The translations under genes and the position numbers were made by a program. A DNA stretch of 37,500 nt from Chondrilla cf. caribensis (lineage: Eukaryota > Porifera > Demospongiae > Chondrillida > Chondrillidae), in contig OZ026569.1 of the NCBI GenBank assembly GCA_964020155.1, positions 480,001 to 517,500 of the forward strand, in the 5' to 3' direction. The notes below the pieces were generated by a model that was not told where the DNA came from, ran no database searches, and worked only from the letters and a program-made list of their open reading frames with translations. Shown in pieces: positions 11,106 to 22,671 of the stretch (its first letter is position 1; the number at the start of each line of letters is the position of its first letter).

Positions 11106-12686
11106 ATGTGTGTCTAGGGTTGGGTCAACCCTAACCCTTCTTACTCTGCATAAGTACGTGTGCATACACATTATTTTAATGTAGTCAAAATGCATAACAA
11201 ATTGAATTTTACTTGATATCACTTGCCCTCTCCTCAGAAGAGTCAAGTATTTCTCGACAACAAAGATTTGTGGGATGGAAGTGATCTGTTCTCTGCTCAC
11301 CTCACAGAACATGCATTCATGTCTCCAGTGGACTACCCGAAATACATCTATCGTCTACACATCTACTTTCAACTTCACAAATTGTCCCGGCTTAGGGAGG
11401 ACATTGAGAACATTCGCGATCAGATTGACGTAATCCAGCATTTCGTCCCAACGAGGCTCCGCCCACAGGGAGAACTGATCAACTCTATTCGCAAGTCTGA
11501 AGCCAGACAGGTAGTATCCTCACCCATCCCCTTCGTACGCCCATTGCAAATGCTTGACGTTATGAATTGGGAGTTTTTTAATCAATCAAAGATTTTGAAT
11601 GCTCTCAACATGTACCCTTCAAACCAGCTTTTGGGACAGACCAGAGCAGAACTGAAATGGTCTCTCACCCAAGGATTATCTCTGGCCAGAAAGGCTTTCA
11701 ACGTAAGAGTCAGTTTTGCTCATGTGGATTCGGCCTACAGGAGAGTTCACCCGGTTAATGGGCTACAATATATTATTGATTTTGTTCTCAAAAATAGTGC
11801 AGGTTCGAGAATTAAAAAACGTATTGGATTATCTCTCCCATTCACTGCCACTCCTCAACCACTCTTGCAGATTTCCGGAATGAAAACTACTGTCAACTTT
11901 CTGACCACAATATCTCGTGTAGGTTTGCGATTGAAATCATTCTTGGTGATGTTTGGCAAGCTGTACTTACGAGAGGATGTTGACATCACATTGACCATTG
12001 TCCTCTTCAGAGGTCCAGATGAGGAAGAGGTGCTCACAACTGTAGACAATTTTCTAAAGGAGTCGTCAGTGAACAGAAATAGTTTGACAGTCCATACCAT
12101 TTCTGGGACCTTTGCTCGTGCGGTTGGTCTGGCAGAAGGATTTAAGCTCTTCAAGGAGGATGACCTGGTATTTGTTGTTGACATTGATCTATTGGTGGAC
12201 AACCTATTCTTGGATCGGTGTCAGTTAAACACGATCAAGGGAAAACAGGTGTACTTTCCCATATTCTTCAAGTTGTACAACGAAGAATTTGTGAGACTCA
12301 ACATGTTGACAAAAGGTTCCCTCCCTGTCATCACCCGTAACAACGGGCACTGGGCACACTACTCCTACGGAATGCTGTGTATATATGCCCGGGATTATCT
12401 CCGGACGTTGGGCTACAAGACTGAACTTCATGGATGGGGGGAAGAGGACATCTACTTTGTCAATGAGGTACTCGGGGAAAAGTTTGAAGTGTTTCGTAGT
12501 CCAGACCCGGGGTTGATCCACATTTGGCACGACAAGACTTGCGATCCGGCGAGCATCAAGGACGAGACTGTGCTGTATCACTGTCGGAGATCAAAGGCAG
12601 AGAACATCGCAGACAGAATCGAACTAGCCCATTATCTCTTCAATCTCTGGTCAGAACATCCTGAGTTGAAACCAAAATTTAGTTAA
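10154..12686 (+). CDS. Chondroitin polymerising factor-like glycosyltransferase (two 3' exons; first exon not found)
   Basis: Exons 10154-10937 and 11238-12686 join in phase (CACAG|GTGTGT donor, CTCCTCAG acceptor). The frame enters 10154 with one base of a split codon after a CCCCGCACAG acceptor, so at least one upstream exon encoding the Golgi anchor is missing. The two exons give about 743 residues, near the length of vertebrate CHPF (about 775). The N-terminal fringe-type domain is recognisable (GRYLIGVLVAEE, AIHATWGN), but where the active CHSY paralogues have RADDDVYVR this protein has LAQDTVYIQ, so the metal-binding triad is degenerate. The C-terminal beta4-GalNAc-transferase-like domain keeps a DxD (FVVDIDLLV), FFKLYN, GHWAHYSYGMLCIY and GWGEED. 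It likely acts in the Golgi as a partner that supports chondroitin chain polymerisation. An ATTAAA at 12824 could serve as polyadenylation signal. Confidence 0.85.
11055..11106. repeat. (GT)n microsatellite in CHPF-like intron
   Basis: About 25 GT repeats between the two recognised exons, shortly after the splice donor at 10938. Confidence 0.95.
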
Positions 12687-13410
12687 TCAAAATCAGATGG
12701 TGAATACAGCTCGTGATCAAAATTAATGTGGATGTGGTTAAAAATTACTATTTATTTCGATTTTGTTGATGTTTTAAAATTTCAAATCTCTTAACCATTA
12801 CACATCAATTTGCTTTGATTGTAATTAAATATTGCATGTTATACCACAGTCAGCATACATGTTTCTATATATTATATATGATATATTATTACATCAATAT
12901 TTGTGTATTTTTATACACTTTATATGTTGTATATACGTATGATTTCGTATGCAGTATATAGTAGCATAATTACCGCGCGTTACCGGGTTAATTGTTTAAT
13001 TGTTCGTTAGCGGAGTCCGATCGAGGTCGCCCACGTTCTTAATTGCGGTGGCCGCCAATATTGTTCGATTTAGGTCATTTTTTGGTTTCTTTGAACGCAA
13101 ATCGATCAGCACTAAGTCGTCCCACCGACGGTAATGGGGCACCGTCGCAGCATATATTGAAATGGCAAACTTGGACAAAGGTTGCCTGTGGTTCACACAC
13201 GATCCGTTAAAAGAGCACTTACTTTTCGATTCCTCCTGTCGATAAATTTCGGACTATATCAGTACTAAGTACCTTGAAATAATTCGAATAACAATTGTCA
13301 ACTTTTTTGCACAACGATTTTTCAATTTCCATCATCAAAGAGCATGGTTTACCAATCCGTCGTTCGGGACACCAAAATTTAATGGTCGGCCATCATGACG
13401 TCCATTTTGA
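12687..13410. other. AT-rich 3' flank, then CpG-containing unique sequence
   Basis: 12690-12970 is AT-rich 3' flank of the CHPF-like gene. 12971-13410 is less AT-rich and contains CpG, TCGATC and GGCGGCC-like words. A 66-codon minus-strand frame (12996-13196) has no match I recognise. Its base composition differs from the flanks, so it could be a first exon or an old repeat. Confidence 0.35.
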
Positions 13411-13616
13411 AAGATGGCCGATTTCAAGACGTCGAGAATTAGAATTTGGGCTAGAATTCGAGTACAACGGCTTCGACGAAGGTTATGTCTTCAGCGAAGG
13501 TTCTTCTAAACCTATTAGAGACGAGCAAGTAATTCCAGTGCCTGGGGCGGCCTATTTTTCGAATTGAATATTTAGGGCAACTATAAATAGCGCAGATAAT
13601 AATAATAAAATAGATA
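13411..13616. repeat. Unclassified dispersed repeat, copy 0 (precedes SINE 1)
   Basis: Begins AAGATGGCCGATTTCAAG and ends GGGCAACTATAAATAGCGCA. Related copies lie at 15625-15852 and 19935-20163, each directly followed by the same tRNA-derived SINE, and more diverged relatives lie at about 16390-16520 and 22435-22560 (shared GAATTAGAAATT core). A TATA-like CTATAAATAG sits about 35 bases before the SINE head in all three. Confidence 0.7.
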
Positions 13617-13902
13617 GGTCACGGTGGCGGGGTGGTCAGGTGACACGACTCTAGGCTCCAGGTCGCGGGTTCGAATCCTCGAAAGGACGGTTTTTTTCTC
13701 TGAAAAAAAAGAGCTCACTTCCTGGTGGTCAGTTGCAATACTCTACAAAGAACCGTAGGGGGGAGCTCGCGGCTGACCTCCCAGCTAGAATAGTGTCTTC
13801 TACATTCGTGGAATGACGCAAGTACGCAGTCTCTGTGGAAAGTCCCTGTAAAGCTCTTCATATATAGGTGTCTTCGACCCTGAGTGGGTGACCTTTTTTA
13901 TT
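13617..13902 (+). repeat. tRNA-derived SINE, copy 1
   Basis: The head GGTCACGGTGGCGGGGTGG supplies an A-box-like motif and GGTTCGAATCC at 13668-13678 is an exact B box. A T-run follows the head, then a body of about 200 bases that includes GAACCGTAGGGGGGAGCTC. The end is GAGTGGGTGACCTTTTTT. The internal RNA polymerase III promoter and T-rich end fit a SINE; no intact cloverleaf was found, so I do not call it a tRNA gene. Confidence 0.75.
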
Positions 13903-14220
13903 TTCTTGTTCTGATATTGGTTTAATCTAATTAATAATTTGTTCTTTATTTTGTAACTATATCACGATAATGTGTATAGCCTTAGCTATGTACGTGGCTG
14001 GGCTGCCTATGAAGCTAGAGACAGTTTCGGAAGATCCAGAATCATCCAGACTCTGCCCCCTGTGAGGGGAGGGTGTAAACATCCGGGGCGAGTGGCCACC
14101 CTTCTGGGAGACATGCCGTCCAATCCCTGATAGGAAGGTCTCCTTGAAGAGGAGAGGGTAAGAAACATGTCAACACAAAACAGAACAAGCATTGCACGAT
14201 ACGCAATGCTGTCCACACAC

Positions 14221-14349
14221 ACCAGGTATACACCAGATACTAACACATACAGTCCACATATACCAGGTACTAACACATGCAGTCCACATATAACAGGTAC
14301 TAACACATACAGTCCACATACAGTATACCAGGTACTAACACATACAGTG
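14221..14349. repeat. About 30-bp minisatellite (ACCAGGTACTAACACATACA)
   Basis: Four imperfect copies of ACCAGGTACTAACACATACA followed by GTCCACATAT. The stretch 13903-14220 upstream shows no gene. Confidence 0.8.
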
Positions 14350-14357
14350 TAGACAGT

Positions 14358-14493
14358 TCAACTAACCAACTCACTGGCTAGTTCCTGCTTCAGCAATTCC
14401 TTTTCGCCATCATCCAGGTCGGGATGCGACAGATAGCACAGTGCTTGACTGATCAGTACCATCACCACACGTTCCAACAGCGACAGAAGAAAC
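14358..14493 (-). CDS. Terminal exon of an unrecognised protein
   Basis: On the minus strand a TGTGCAG acceptor precedes an open 45-codon stretch that ends in TGA at 14358-14360. It starts FLLSLLERVVMVLIS and ends EKELLKQELASELVS. The hydrophobic then charged amphipathic composition looks like real coding sequence, but I do not recognise the family. Possible upstream exon pieces near 14575-14640 (a strong GTAG|GTGAGTATC donor at 14574) and 14740-14795 do not join it in a consistent phase. It could be the end of a live gene or a stranded 3' fragment like the NBR1 and SRP54 pieces nearby. Confidence 0.45.
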
Positions 14494-14661
14494 CTGCACA
14501 ATGGCACACAAGTGTGTGCAGGTCACAGGGTCACACACAACTGGAGATTGTATACAAGTGATACGAGATACTCACCTACAATGAGTCATTTCACCTTGAG
14601 AGTTCTACCATCCAAGAAACAGTGGCATAGGTAGAGGAGGGTTTGTGGAGGTGATTGATAT

Positions 14662-14731
<70 letters not shown>
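14662..14731. repeat. (CA)n microsatellite
   Basis: About 35 CA units on the plus strand, between the putative exon pieces of the minus-strand tail gene. Confidence 0.95.
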
Positions 14732-14732
<1 letters not shown>

Positions 14733-14883
14733 TCTGAATACACCGGTGTACACAGTGCTGAACTCATCAGTGCACACCATCTCTACCAGTAGACATTCTG
14801 CAGATGAAGAGACCAACCTTAGACTACAGTAGAGCCCGTCCAATGTCCAAGGCACAGACCAGAGATCCCAAGTTGGGATCACA

Positions 14884-14885
14884 TG

Positions 14886-14918
<33 letters not shown>

Positions 14919-14999
14919 TCACGCACGCACACACACACACACTCACGCATGCACGCATACACACGCACACACACACACACCACCACCACCACAACCACC
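14884..14999. repeat. (CA)n / CACG microsatellite at border of ankyrin copy 1
   Basis: CA repeats interrupted by CACGCA and ending in a CCACCACCACCAC run. They directly abut the donor side of the ankyrin exon copy at 15004. Confidence 0.9.
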
Positions 15000-15003
15000 C
15001 CAC

Positions 15004-15547
15004 CTTGTCCAACAGACACACAGACGGATGATAAACATAACTCTTGTCCATTCCATTTCTCCTCTCGCGGTCCGAACCATTGATAAACGGTAGTTGATAT
15101 TCTTTCTTCACAGGCTGGTCTAAGAGCATTTGGAGGAGTTCCTTTCTCTTTTTGTCTGTTCTCTGACTCGAACGAGTGGAAGCACACGCTACATGAAGGG
15201 CTGTTTGACCATTGGCGTTAGTTAGAAAGGGTCACCGCCAAATCGAAGGCATTCGTTCAGGAAAAGTTTGTGCTCGAACCTGACAGCGTATATCAGAGGC
15301 GTGTCGTTGGAAGGACTGGGTCCCATGTGTTTATTAGGATTAAAGTTCTTCTGTATAAGTGGGCTGACATATCGGATTCCGAAGACTGCATTTTCCGAAG
15401 GATCTCTTCTTCTCCAGGTAATTTCCATTTGGATTCCTTCTTACTGTCATCTTTCCGTTCTTCTTCGGTTAGTAAAAACTGAAAGAACTTCGTTTCCACT
15501 GCACCCATCTCCAGTACGCACTGATCATTAGAATCTGTCACGAGTCT
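15004..15547 (-). pseudogene. Broken ankyrin-repeat exon, copy 1
   Basis: On the minus strand the sequence encodes, in more than one frame, [66 protein letters not shown] and [12 protein letters not shown], ending in an intact AAG|GTGGGG donor. TPLIYAV and QTALHVACA are ankyrin-repeat helix-1 signatures. A 2-base TA insertion (near 15353) shifts the frame within the first repeat, and the reading frame shifts again near 15228 (after GGDP). Sister copies at 19314 and 21562 carry partly different lesions. It is therefore a duplicated exon that no longer reads through, unless an unseen intron corrects the frame. Confidence 0.7.
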
Positions 15548-15624
15548 TTAGGTAACATAATGTCATAATGTGTTCTCACACGTAACTCAAACAGTGAATT
15601 TATATTATATTTCATATTGCGCAA

Positions 15625-15852
15625 AAAGATGGCCGATTTCAAAAGGCCGAGAATTAGAAATTCGGCTAAAATTCAAGCGAAACGGCTTCGCCGAACTTTA
15701 TATCTCCAGCGAAGGTTTTTCCAAACCTAAAGTAGACGTCCAAGTATTTTGAGTGCTGGGGAAGGCTTCTGCGACTCCACTTTTATCATTTTTATCAAAT
15801 TTTACACCTAGGGCAACTATAAATAGCGCAGATACTAATAATAAAATAGATA
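15625..15852. repeat. Unclassified dispersed repeat, copy 1 (precedes SINE 2)
   Basis: Starts AAAGATGGCCGATTTC, contains GAATTAGAAATTCGGCT and ends GGGCAACTATAAATAGCGCA followed by an AATAATAAAATAGATA linker to the SINE. It is very similar to 19935-20163. Confidence 0.75.
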
Positions 15853-16169
15853 GGTCACGGTAGCCGGTTGGGTAGCCGGTTGGTCAGGTGACACGACTCT
15901 AGGCTCCAGGTCGCGGGTTCGAATCCTCCAAAGGACGGATTTTTTCCATGAAAAAAAAGAGCTCGCTTCCTGGTGGTCAGTTGCAATACTCTCTACAAAG
16001 AACCGTAGGGGGGAGCTTTGGGACTCGCGACTGACCTCCCAGCTAGAATAGTGTCTTCTGCATTCGCGGAATGACCAAGTACACAGTACCTGTGGAAAGT
16101 CCCTATAAAGCCGACCATGCGTTTGTTCGAACCCGAGTGGGTGACCTTTTTTTTTTTTTTTTTTTTTTC
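15853..16169 (+). repeat. tRNA-derived SINE, copy 2 (duplicated A box)
   Basis: The B box GGTTCGAATCC lies at 15916-15926. The A-box segment GTAGCCGGTTGG is present twice in tandem, unlike copy 1. The body continues through GAACCGTAGGGGGGAGCTT to GAGTGGGTGACC and a long T tract. Confidence 0.8.
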
Positions 16170-16835
16170 AACTCAAACCACCCATAACCATCATTACAAT
16201 GTACTGTATGTTGTATGCATCATTATACAATCACTACATGTACCACACAAATGGGGAGCATTATAGGGAACATATGTACGACAATGCAGGAATGATTAAC
16301 AACAATATTATGTATAGACTAGTGGTAGCTACTAATAAGTGATTATTATCGCTGATTGGGTACTCTAAAATTAATTTTTAGGGGTTGCTTGAAAAAGATG
16401 CCCTATTTTGAAATTCCAAGAATTAGAAATTGGTCTGGAATTCGGGCATAACAGGTATGCCAAAGGTAATAACCTCGAAGCCCAAAAAGAGATGCCTAAG
16501 TAGTTCCAGTGTGTGTGGGGGGGGGGGGATACTTGTTGGTTTGGAGAGTTTGGTGTAATAGGATCAGACTTTGACCCACGTAACTACCTTTCAATGCACA
16601 AAAAATAATTAAACAATGCACTAATACACATAATATGAAGTTGTATGCATCAGGATAAATTTATAAAAATCATTTTAACACACTCACAAAATTAATACAC
16701 ACATACGTCTAAAATAGAGATATTCGTAACAATTTTAATATGCAGTGTGTGTGTGTGTGTGTTTGGGTGTGGGTGCTAAACTATGAAACATTTCATTATT
16801 ATTGTGGGTAGGTAGGTGCATTACACACAGCAAGT
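16170..16835. other. Spacer: duplicated flank to 16578, then AT-rich sequence
   Basis: 16170-16578 is repeated almost base for base at 22211-22617, including ACAATGCAGGAATGATTAAC and a poly-G run after GTGTGTG. 16579-16835 is unique, AT-rich and carries a short (GT)n at about 16745-16762. No gene is seen. Confidence 0.7.
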
Positions 16836-18405
16836 TCAACTCTGGCGGTCGAGGTCATTCACAACAGCTCTTATGTGGTTGTTGTGCTTCTTCAACAGCT
16901 CCTCGTTCAGGTGGCGATTCGGGAATCCCATGCTCACCAGCCTATCCACGAGGTTAGTGGGTTCTTTAGGAGGTGCCCACTTTGCCTGTGGAGGTGTGTA
17001 CTTCTTTGGAAGCTTGAAAGCAGGCATGGTAGAAGTGTTATCACAACTGTCTCCTTCACATTGGATACCTTCCTGTGTGTTCTCTACTGTAGACTCTTGT
17101 TTGAGCTCTGGAGTATATTTGTCGGAATCTCCAACCTGCTGAACGACTTCAACTGAGTCAAGTACATTTCGGTCAACCAAATCAGTACAGGCATCCTACG
17201 GACAAACAAGATGGATGAATATAACATCTGGAGAACATACAGTGAGGCAGACACACACAGACAAGTGCTGTAACACACACAGCAGCAAATATGTACATAC
17301 ATACACAACATACATACCTGAAAGTCCTCGTCTGATCCACCTTCGAAAGGGGTGTTGAGGTCATTCTGTCCACAATTATTCTGGTTGTTATCAAAGGGTT
17401 CAAGCCTAATGTCCCCAGCTGGGGAGTCCTGTGGGAGGTGGTGGACGTGGATGTCCTTGATAAAGTTGGTGAACATATTGACCAGACCAGTGGCTATGGT
17501 GAGAGGCTCCTTGATGGTGGCCTCACCGAGGGTCATCCTATGAAACTTGAAGTTGCAGGCATCCCTCCTGGCCTGCTTCGGTGTGGCATTTGGCGAAACA
17601 CGTGGGCTGGTGTTGTCCGGATTAGGTCCTAGTTGGGGAATAGGCTGGGGTGGTCCTTCTGGCGAGGACAGCACCTCCCAGTCTGGGAGCCCCCCAATGC
17701 TGTCTTCTCCACAAATAGTGTTATTCCTGTCGTTGGTCCTGTCCTCGACAGTGTTCTGCTGAGTCTGTCCAGCAGCAATGAGGGGAGCATTCGGATCAAA
17801 GCACGGTGGAATGACAATAACAAATTCATCACTGGAATCTGTAAACAACAACAACAAGAGATTTTACATGATGGCCATGCACATTAGAGGGTAATCCGAC
17901 GCCTCTATAATCCAATATTCTCTCTAATCCGACCATTATATGAGGTACAGTCACCATACATAGGTATGGTAAGAGGCACTCCATAATCCAACAACCTCCT
18001 AATCCAACATTATTCTCAGGTCCCATAGAGTGTCGGATTAGAGAGGTTTCACTGTACAAGTGAGTCTGTTCTATGTACTGTAGCAAACAAAGTCCCAGGT
18101 GAGGCACAGCAGAGGGGATGTGTGCTCAGAACAGGACAGGTTGGAGGGAAGCCATCAATCACCCCCCCCCCCCCCCACTAACCTCGAAGTTCCCTGCTGG
18201 TTGAAGGCTCTGCAGTGGTGGCTCTAGACTTCTGAACTCTGGCTCATCATCAAAATTCCCATTATAATGTGTTGACAAGGGCTTTGGAAGATGTTCATGA
18301 ACTACAACTGCAAGAGTAGATATAAAGAATTAGACAATGCACATTGAAGTGCAAGTTGCACTCGCAATTGATGTGACTACACAATGGTACATATGTACAC
18401 ATGAG

Positions 18406-18454
<49 letters not shown>

Positions 18455-19068
18455 TGTGAGTGTGTGTGGTGTGTGTGTGTATGTGTGTGTGTGTACATGC
18501 GCGTGTGTGTGTGTGTGACTCTACATAAACTTTCATCAAGTTTAAGTTTTGCATCTTTCAAAGTTTCAAAAGGATCCTTTTTCCATACTTCAAGTATGTA
18601 CCTTCTCTATGGACCAGTCTATTGTGAAAGAAGTCATGTGACAGTCACATGATATATAGCAAATAGCGGACATATTCTCCTCACCATAATGGACCAGCAG
18701 CAACTCAGCTGCAAATGAACGGAGCTTGATCTCTCCACATTTAGACACAGACATGGATAGCAAAGCCCGCACGTCTGTGGGTACCGTCAGTTTTGCCTTC
18801 AACTCCTTCACAAGCTCCTCCTTCATCTCATGCAATCCTTCTGGGTGCTGCATTGTGTAGGTCTGGCACACACAAATAGAGATAAATGGATTCATTCGTA
18901 GATGACAAGATACATTCCCACAACACCGAGTACACTAGCTGGTACAATAACGGTCTCCACACAAAAATGGAGTAATGCCAACTCTCGCCATTCAAATATG
19001 AGGATCAGACGTACCCTTGCCCTGAAGGAGAGGTCATTGTCTGTTTCCATTTCTGATTTTTCTGTTGG
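16836..19068 (-). CDS. NBR1-like selective autophagy receptor, 3' exons with LIR and UBA
   Basis: Minus-strand exons: 19015-19068, 18685-18862, 18183-18307, 17318-17838 and 16836-17195, with good GT-AG borders. Phases agree except at the third-to-fourth junction, where one extra base is needed. An alternative donor at 18179 restores phase but is weak and lies next to a poly-C run. Exon four opens with SDEFVIVIPPCFDPNAPL, closely resembling the LC3-interacting region of NBR1 (acidic residues before an aromatic/aliphatic core, then PxCFD). The last exon ends in LVSMGFPNRHLN followed by LLKKHNNHI, a UBA domain of NBR1 type that binds ubiquitin. By family knowledge NBR1 links ubiquitinated cargo to ATG8 on autophagosomes. 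The PB1, ZZ and FW domains expected upstream are not seen before the SRP54 fragment at 20790, so this may be a partial gene. Confidence 0.65.
17886..18058. mobile_element. MITE-like sequence with Tigger/pogo-type ends
   Basis: Inside an intron of the NBR1-like gene lie repeated CTCTAATCCGAC / CTCCTAATCCAAC motifs and an end that reads TCGGATTAGAGAGG then TTTCACTGTACA. These resemble terminal sequences of Tc1/mariner Tigger-like non-autonomous elements (ACAGTGAAACCTCTCTAATC in complement). A full pair of ends was not proven. The right end shares length and most bases with the 43-bp satellite unit. Confidence 0.5.
18402..18505. repeat. (GT)n microsatellite
   Basis: GT repeats with GGTGTGAG and ATGTGT interruptions in an intron of the NBR1-like gene. 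Open frames across it are artefacts. A poly-C run lies at 18162-18176 in the neighbouring intron. Confidence 0.95.
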
Positions 19069-19265
19069 CTACAAATGAGAATTGGGATAGAAAGAATGTC
19101 AAAAATTGCAACTTACAAGTGAGTTCACCACACACAACACTCACAGCACACTACACGCGACACTCTACATACACACACTCACACAACACTCTACACACTC
19201 ACACACAACACTCACAGAACACTACACACAACACTCTACATACACACACTCTCACACACTTCACG

Positions 19266-19309
<44 letters not shown>

Positions 19310-19313
19310 ACAC

Positions 19314-19857
19314 CTTGTCCAACAGACACACAGATGGATGATAAACATAACTCTTGTCCATTCCATTTCTCCTCTCGCGGTCCGAACCATTGATAAACGG
19401 TAGTTGATATTCTTTCTTCACAGGCTGGTCTAAGAGCATTTGGAGGAGTTCCTTTCTCTTTTTGTCTGTTCTCTGACTCGAACAAGTAGAAGCACACGCT
19501 ACATGAAAGGCTGTCTGACCATTGGCGTTAGTTACAATGGGTCACCGCCAAATCGAAGGCATTCGTTCAGGAAAAGTTTGTGCTCGAACCTGCCTATATC
19601 AGAGGCGTGTCGTTGGAAGGACTGGGTGTCATGTGTTTATTAGGATTAAAGTTCTTCTGTATAAGTGGGCTGACATATCGGATTCCGAAGACTGTATTTT
19701 CCGAAGGATCTCTTCTTTTCCAGGTAATTTCCATTTGGATTCCTTAATTCTTACTGTCATCTTTCCGTTCTTCTTCGGTTAGTAAAAACTGAAAGAACTT
19801 CGTTTCCACTGCACCCATCTCCTGTACGCACTGATCATTAGAATCTGTCACGAGTCT
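19314..19857 (-). pseudogene. Broken ankyrin-repeat exon, copy 2
   Basis: Nearly identical to copy 1 over its length, including [16 protein letters not shown], the [18 protein letters not shown] segment and the AAG|GTGTGG donor. It shares the 2-base insertion of copy 1 and also lost a few bases near CTCGAACCTG. The lower-coordinate border again abuts a (CA)n tract (19266-19309). It lies directly upstream, in the minus sense, of the NBR1-like exons. An artefactual join of the (CA)n tract produces longer frames that are not meaningful. Confidence 0.7.
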
Positions 19858-19934
19858 TTAGGTAACATAATGTCATAATGTGTTCTCACACGTAACTCAA
19901 ACAGTGAATTTATATTATATTTCATATTGCGCAA

Positions 19935-20163
19935 AAAGATGGCCGATTTCAAAAGGCCGAGAATTAGAAATTCGGCTAGAATTCAAGCGAAACGGCTTCG
20001 CCGAACTTTATATCTCCAGCGAAGGTTTTTCCAAACCTGAAGTAGACGTCCAAGTATTTTGAGTGTTGGGAAAGGCTTCTGCGACTCCACTTTTATCATT
20101 TTTTATCAAATTGTACACTTAGGGCAACTATAAATAGCGCAGATACTAATAATAAAATAGATA
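19935..20163. repeat. Unclassified dispersed repeat, copy 2 (precedes SINE 3)
   Basis: Same AAAGATGGCCGATTTC start and CTATAAATAGCGCAGATACT end as 15625-15852, with only scattered changes. Confidence 0.75.
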
Positions 20164-20480
20164 GGTCACGGTAGCCGGTTGGGTAGCCGGTTGGTCAGGT
20201 GACACGACTCTAGGCTCCAGGTCGCGGGTTCGAATCCTCCAAAGGACGGATTTTTTCCATGAAAAAAAAAGAGCTCGCTTCCTGGTGGTCAGTTGCAATA
20301 CTCTCTACAAAGAACCGTAGGGGGGAGCTTTGGGACTCGCGACTGACCTCCCAGCTAGAATAGTGTCTTCTGCATTCGCGGAATGACCAAGTACACAGTA
20401 CCTGTGGAAAGTCCCTATAAAGCCAACCATGGGTTTGTTCGACCCCGAGTGGGTGACCCTTTTTTTATTTTTTTTTTTCA
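20164..20480 (+). repeat. tRNA-derived SINE, copy 3 (duplicated A box)
   Basis: Same structure as copy 2: doubled GTAGCCGGTTGG, B box GGTTCGAATCC at 20227-20237, and GAGTGGGTGACC followed by a T tract. The downstream flank differs from that of copies 2 and 4 after the first bases. 20481-20789 holds no gene that I can see. Confidence 0.8.
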
Positions 20481-20789
20481 ACCACCCATAACCATCATTA
20501 CATGTACAGTATGTTGTATGGATGGATGTGATGAAAAACCTCAATGTTTTGTGACTGTCTTCCAGTGTATTGCACAAGTGTGCACATGACCCACTCACAG
20601 TAATAATAATGAATGATTATGTGTATATGATGTGATATAGAACTGTGGTGCCTATGCTTTATGTGCATGTAATAGTTCACACAACAGGTCATCAATTTCA
20701 GGACAAGAATTAATTTAAAGATATTGTCATGGACAGAAGCAATAAAAATTCAGTCATTTTCAAAGAACAAATAGCGTTTTGTGTTGATG

Positions 20790-21986
<1,197 letters not shown>

Positions 21987-22210
21987 CAAAAAAAAGAGCT
22001 CGCTTCCTGGTGGTCAGTCGCAATACTCTCTACAAAGAACCGTAGGGGGGAGCTTTGGGACTCGCGGCTGACCTCCCAGCTAGAATAGTGTCTTCTGCAT
22101 TCGCGGAATGACCAAGTACACAGTACCTGTGGAAAGTCCCTATAAAGCCGACCATGCGTTTGTTCGAACCCGAGTGGGTGACCTTTTTTTTTTTTTTTTT
22201 TTTTTTTTTT
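21987..22210 (+). repeat. SINE, copy 4 (head deleted)
   Basis: Starts inside the A-rich run before GAGCTCGCTTCCTGG and continues to GAGTGGGTGACC and a long T tract. The A and B boxes are missing because of the same deletion that truncates ankyrin copy 3. Confidence 0.8.
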
Positions 22211-22617
22211 CAACTCAAACCACCCATAACCATCATTACAATGTACTGTATGTTGTATGCATCATTATACAATCACTACATGTACCACACAAATGGGGAG
22301 CATTATAGGGAACATATGTACGACAATGCAGGAATGATTAACAACAATATTATGTATAGACTAGTGGTAGCTACTAATAAGTGATTATTATCGCTGATTG
22401 GGTACTCTAAAATTAATTTTTAGGGGTTGCTTGAAAAAGATGCCCTATTTTGAAATTCCAAGAATTAGAAATTGGTCTGCAATTCGGGCATAACAGGTAT
22501 GCCAAACATAATAACCTCGAAGCCCAAAAAGAGATGCCTAAGTAGTTCCAGTGTGTGTGTGGGGGGGGGATACTTGTTGGTTTGGAGAGTTTGGTGTAAT
22601 AGGATCAGACTTTGACC
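22211..22617. repeat. Segmental duplicate of 16170-16578
   Basis: Matches 16170-16578 almost perfectly, including the diverged dispersed-repeat remnant (GAATTAGAAATTGGTCT) and the poly-G run. The similarity stops at GATCAGACTTTGACC, where this copy continues into LINE-adjacent sequence. Confidence 0.85.
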
Positions 22618-22671
22618 TAACCCAATATCGAAATTCTTTCACGAATACGTTGAAACTCTCGGCGAAAGAAA

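Noticed and set aside
13617..13690. Functional tRNA gene
   Set aside because: A and B boxes are present, but the sequence does not fold into a convincing cloverleaf and recurs as the head of a longer SINE in several copies.
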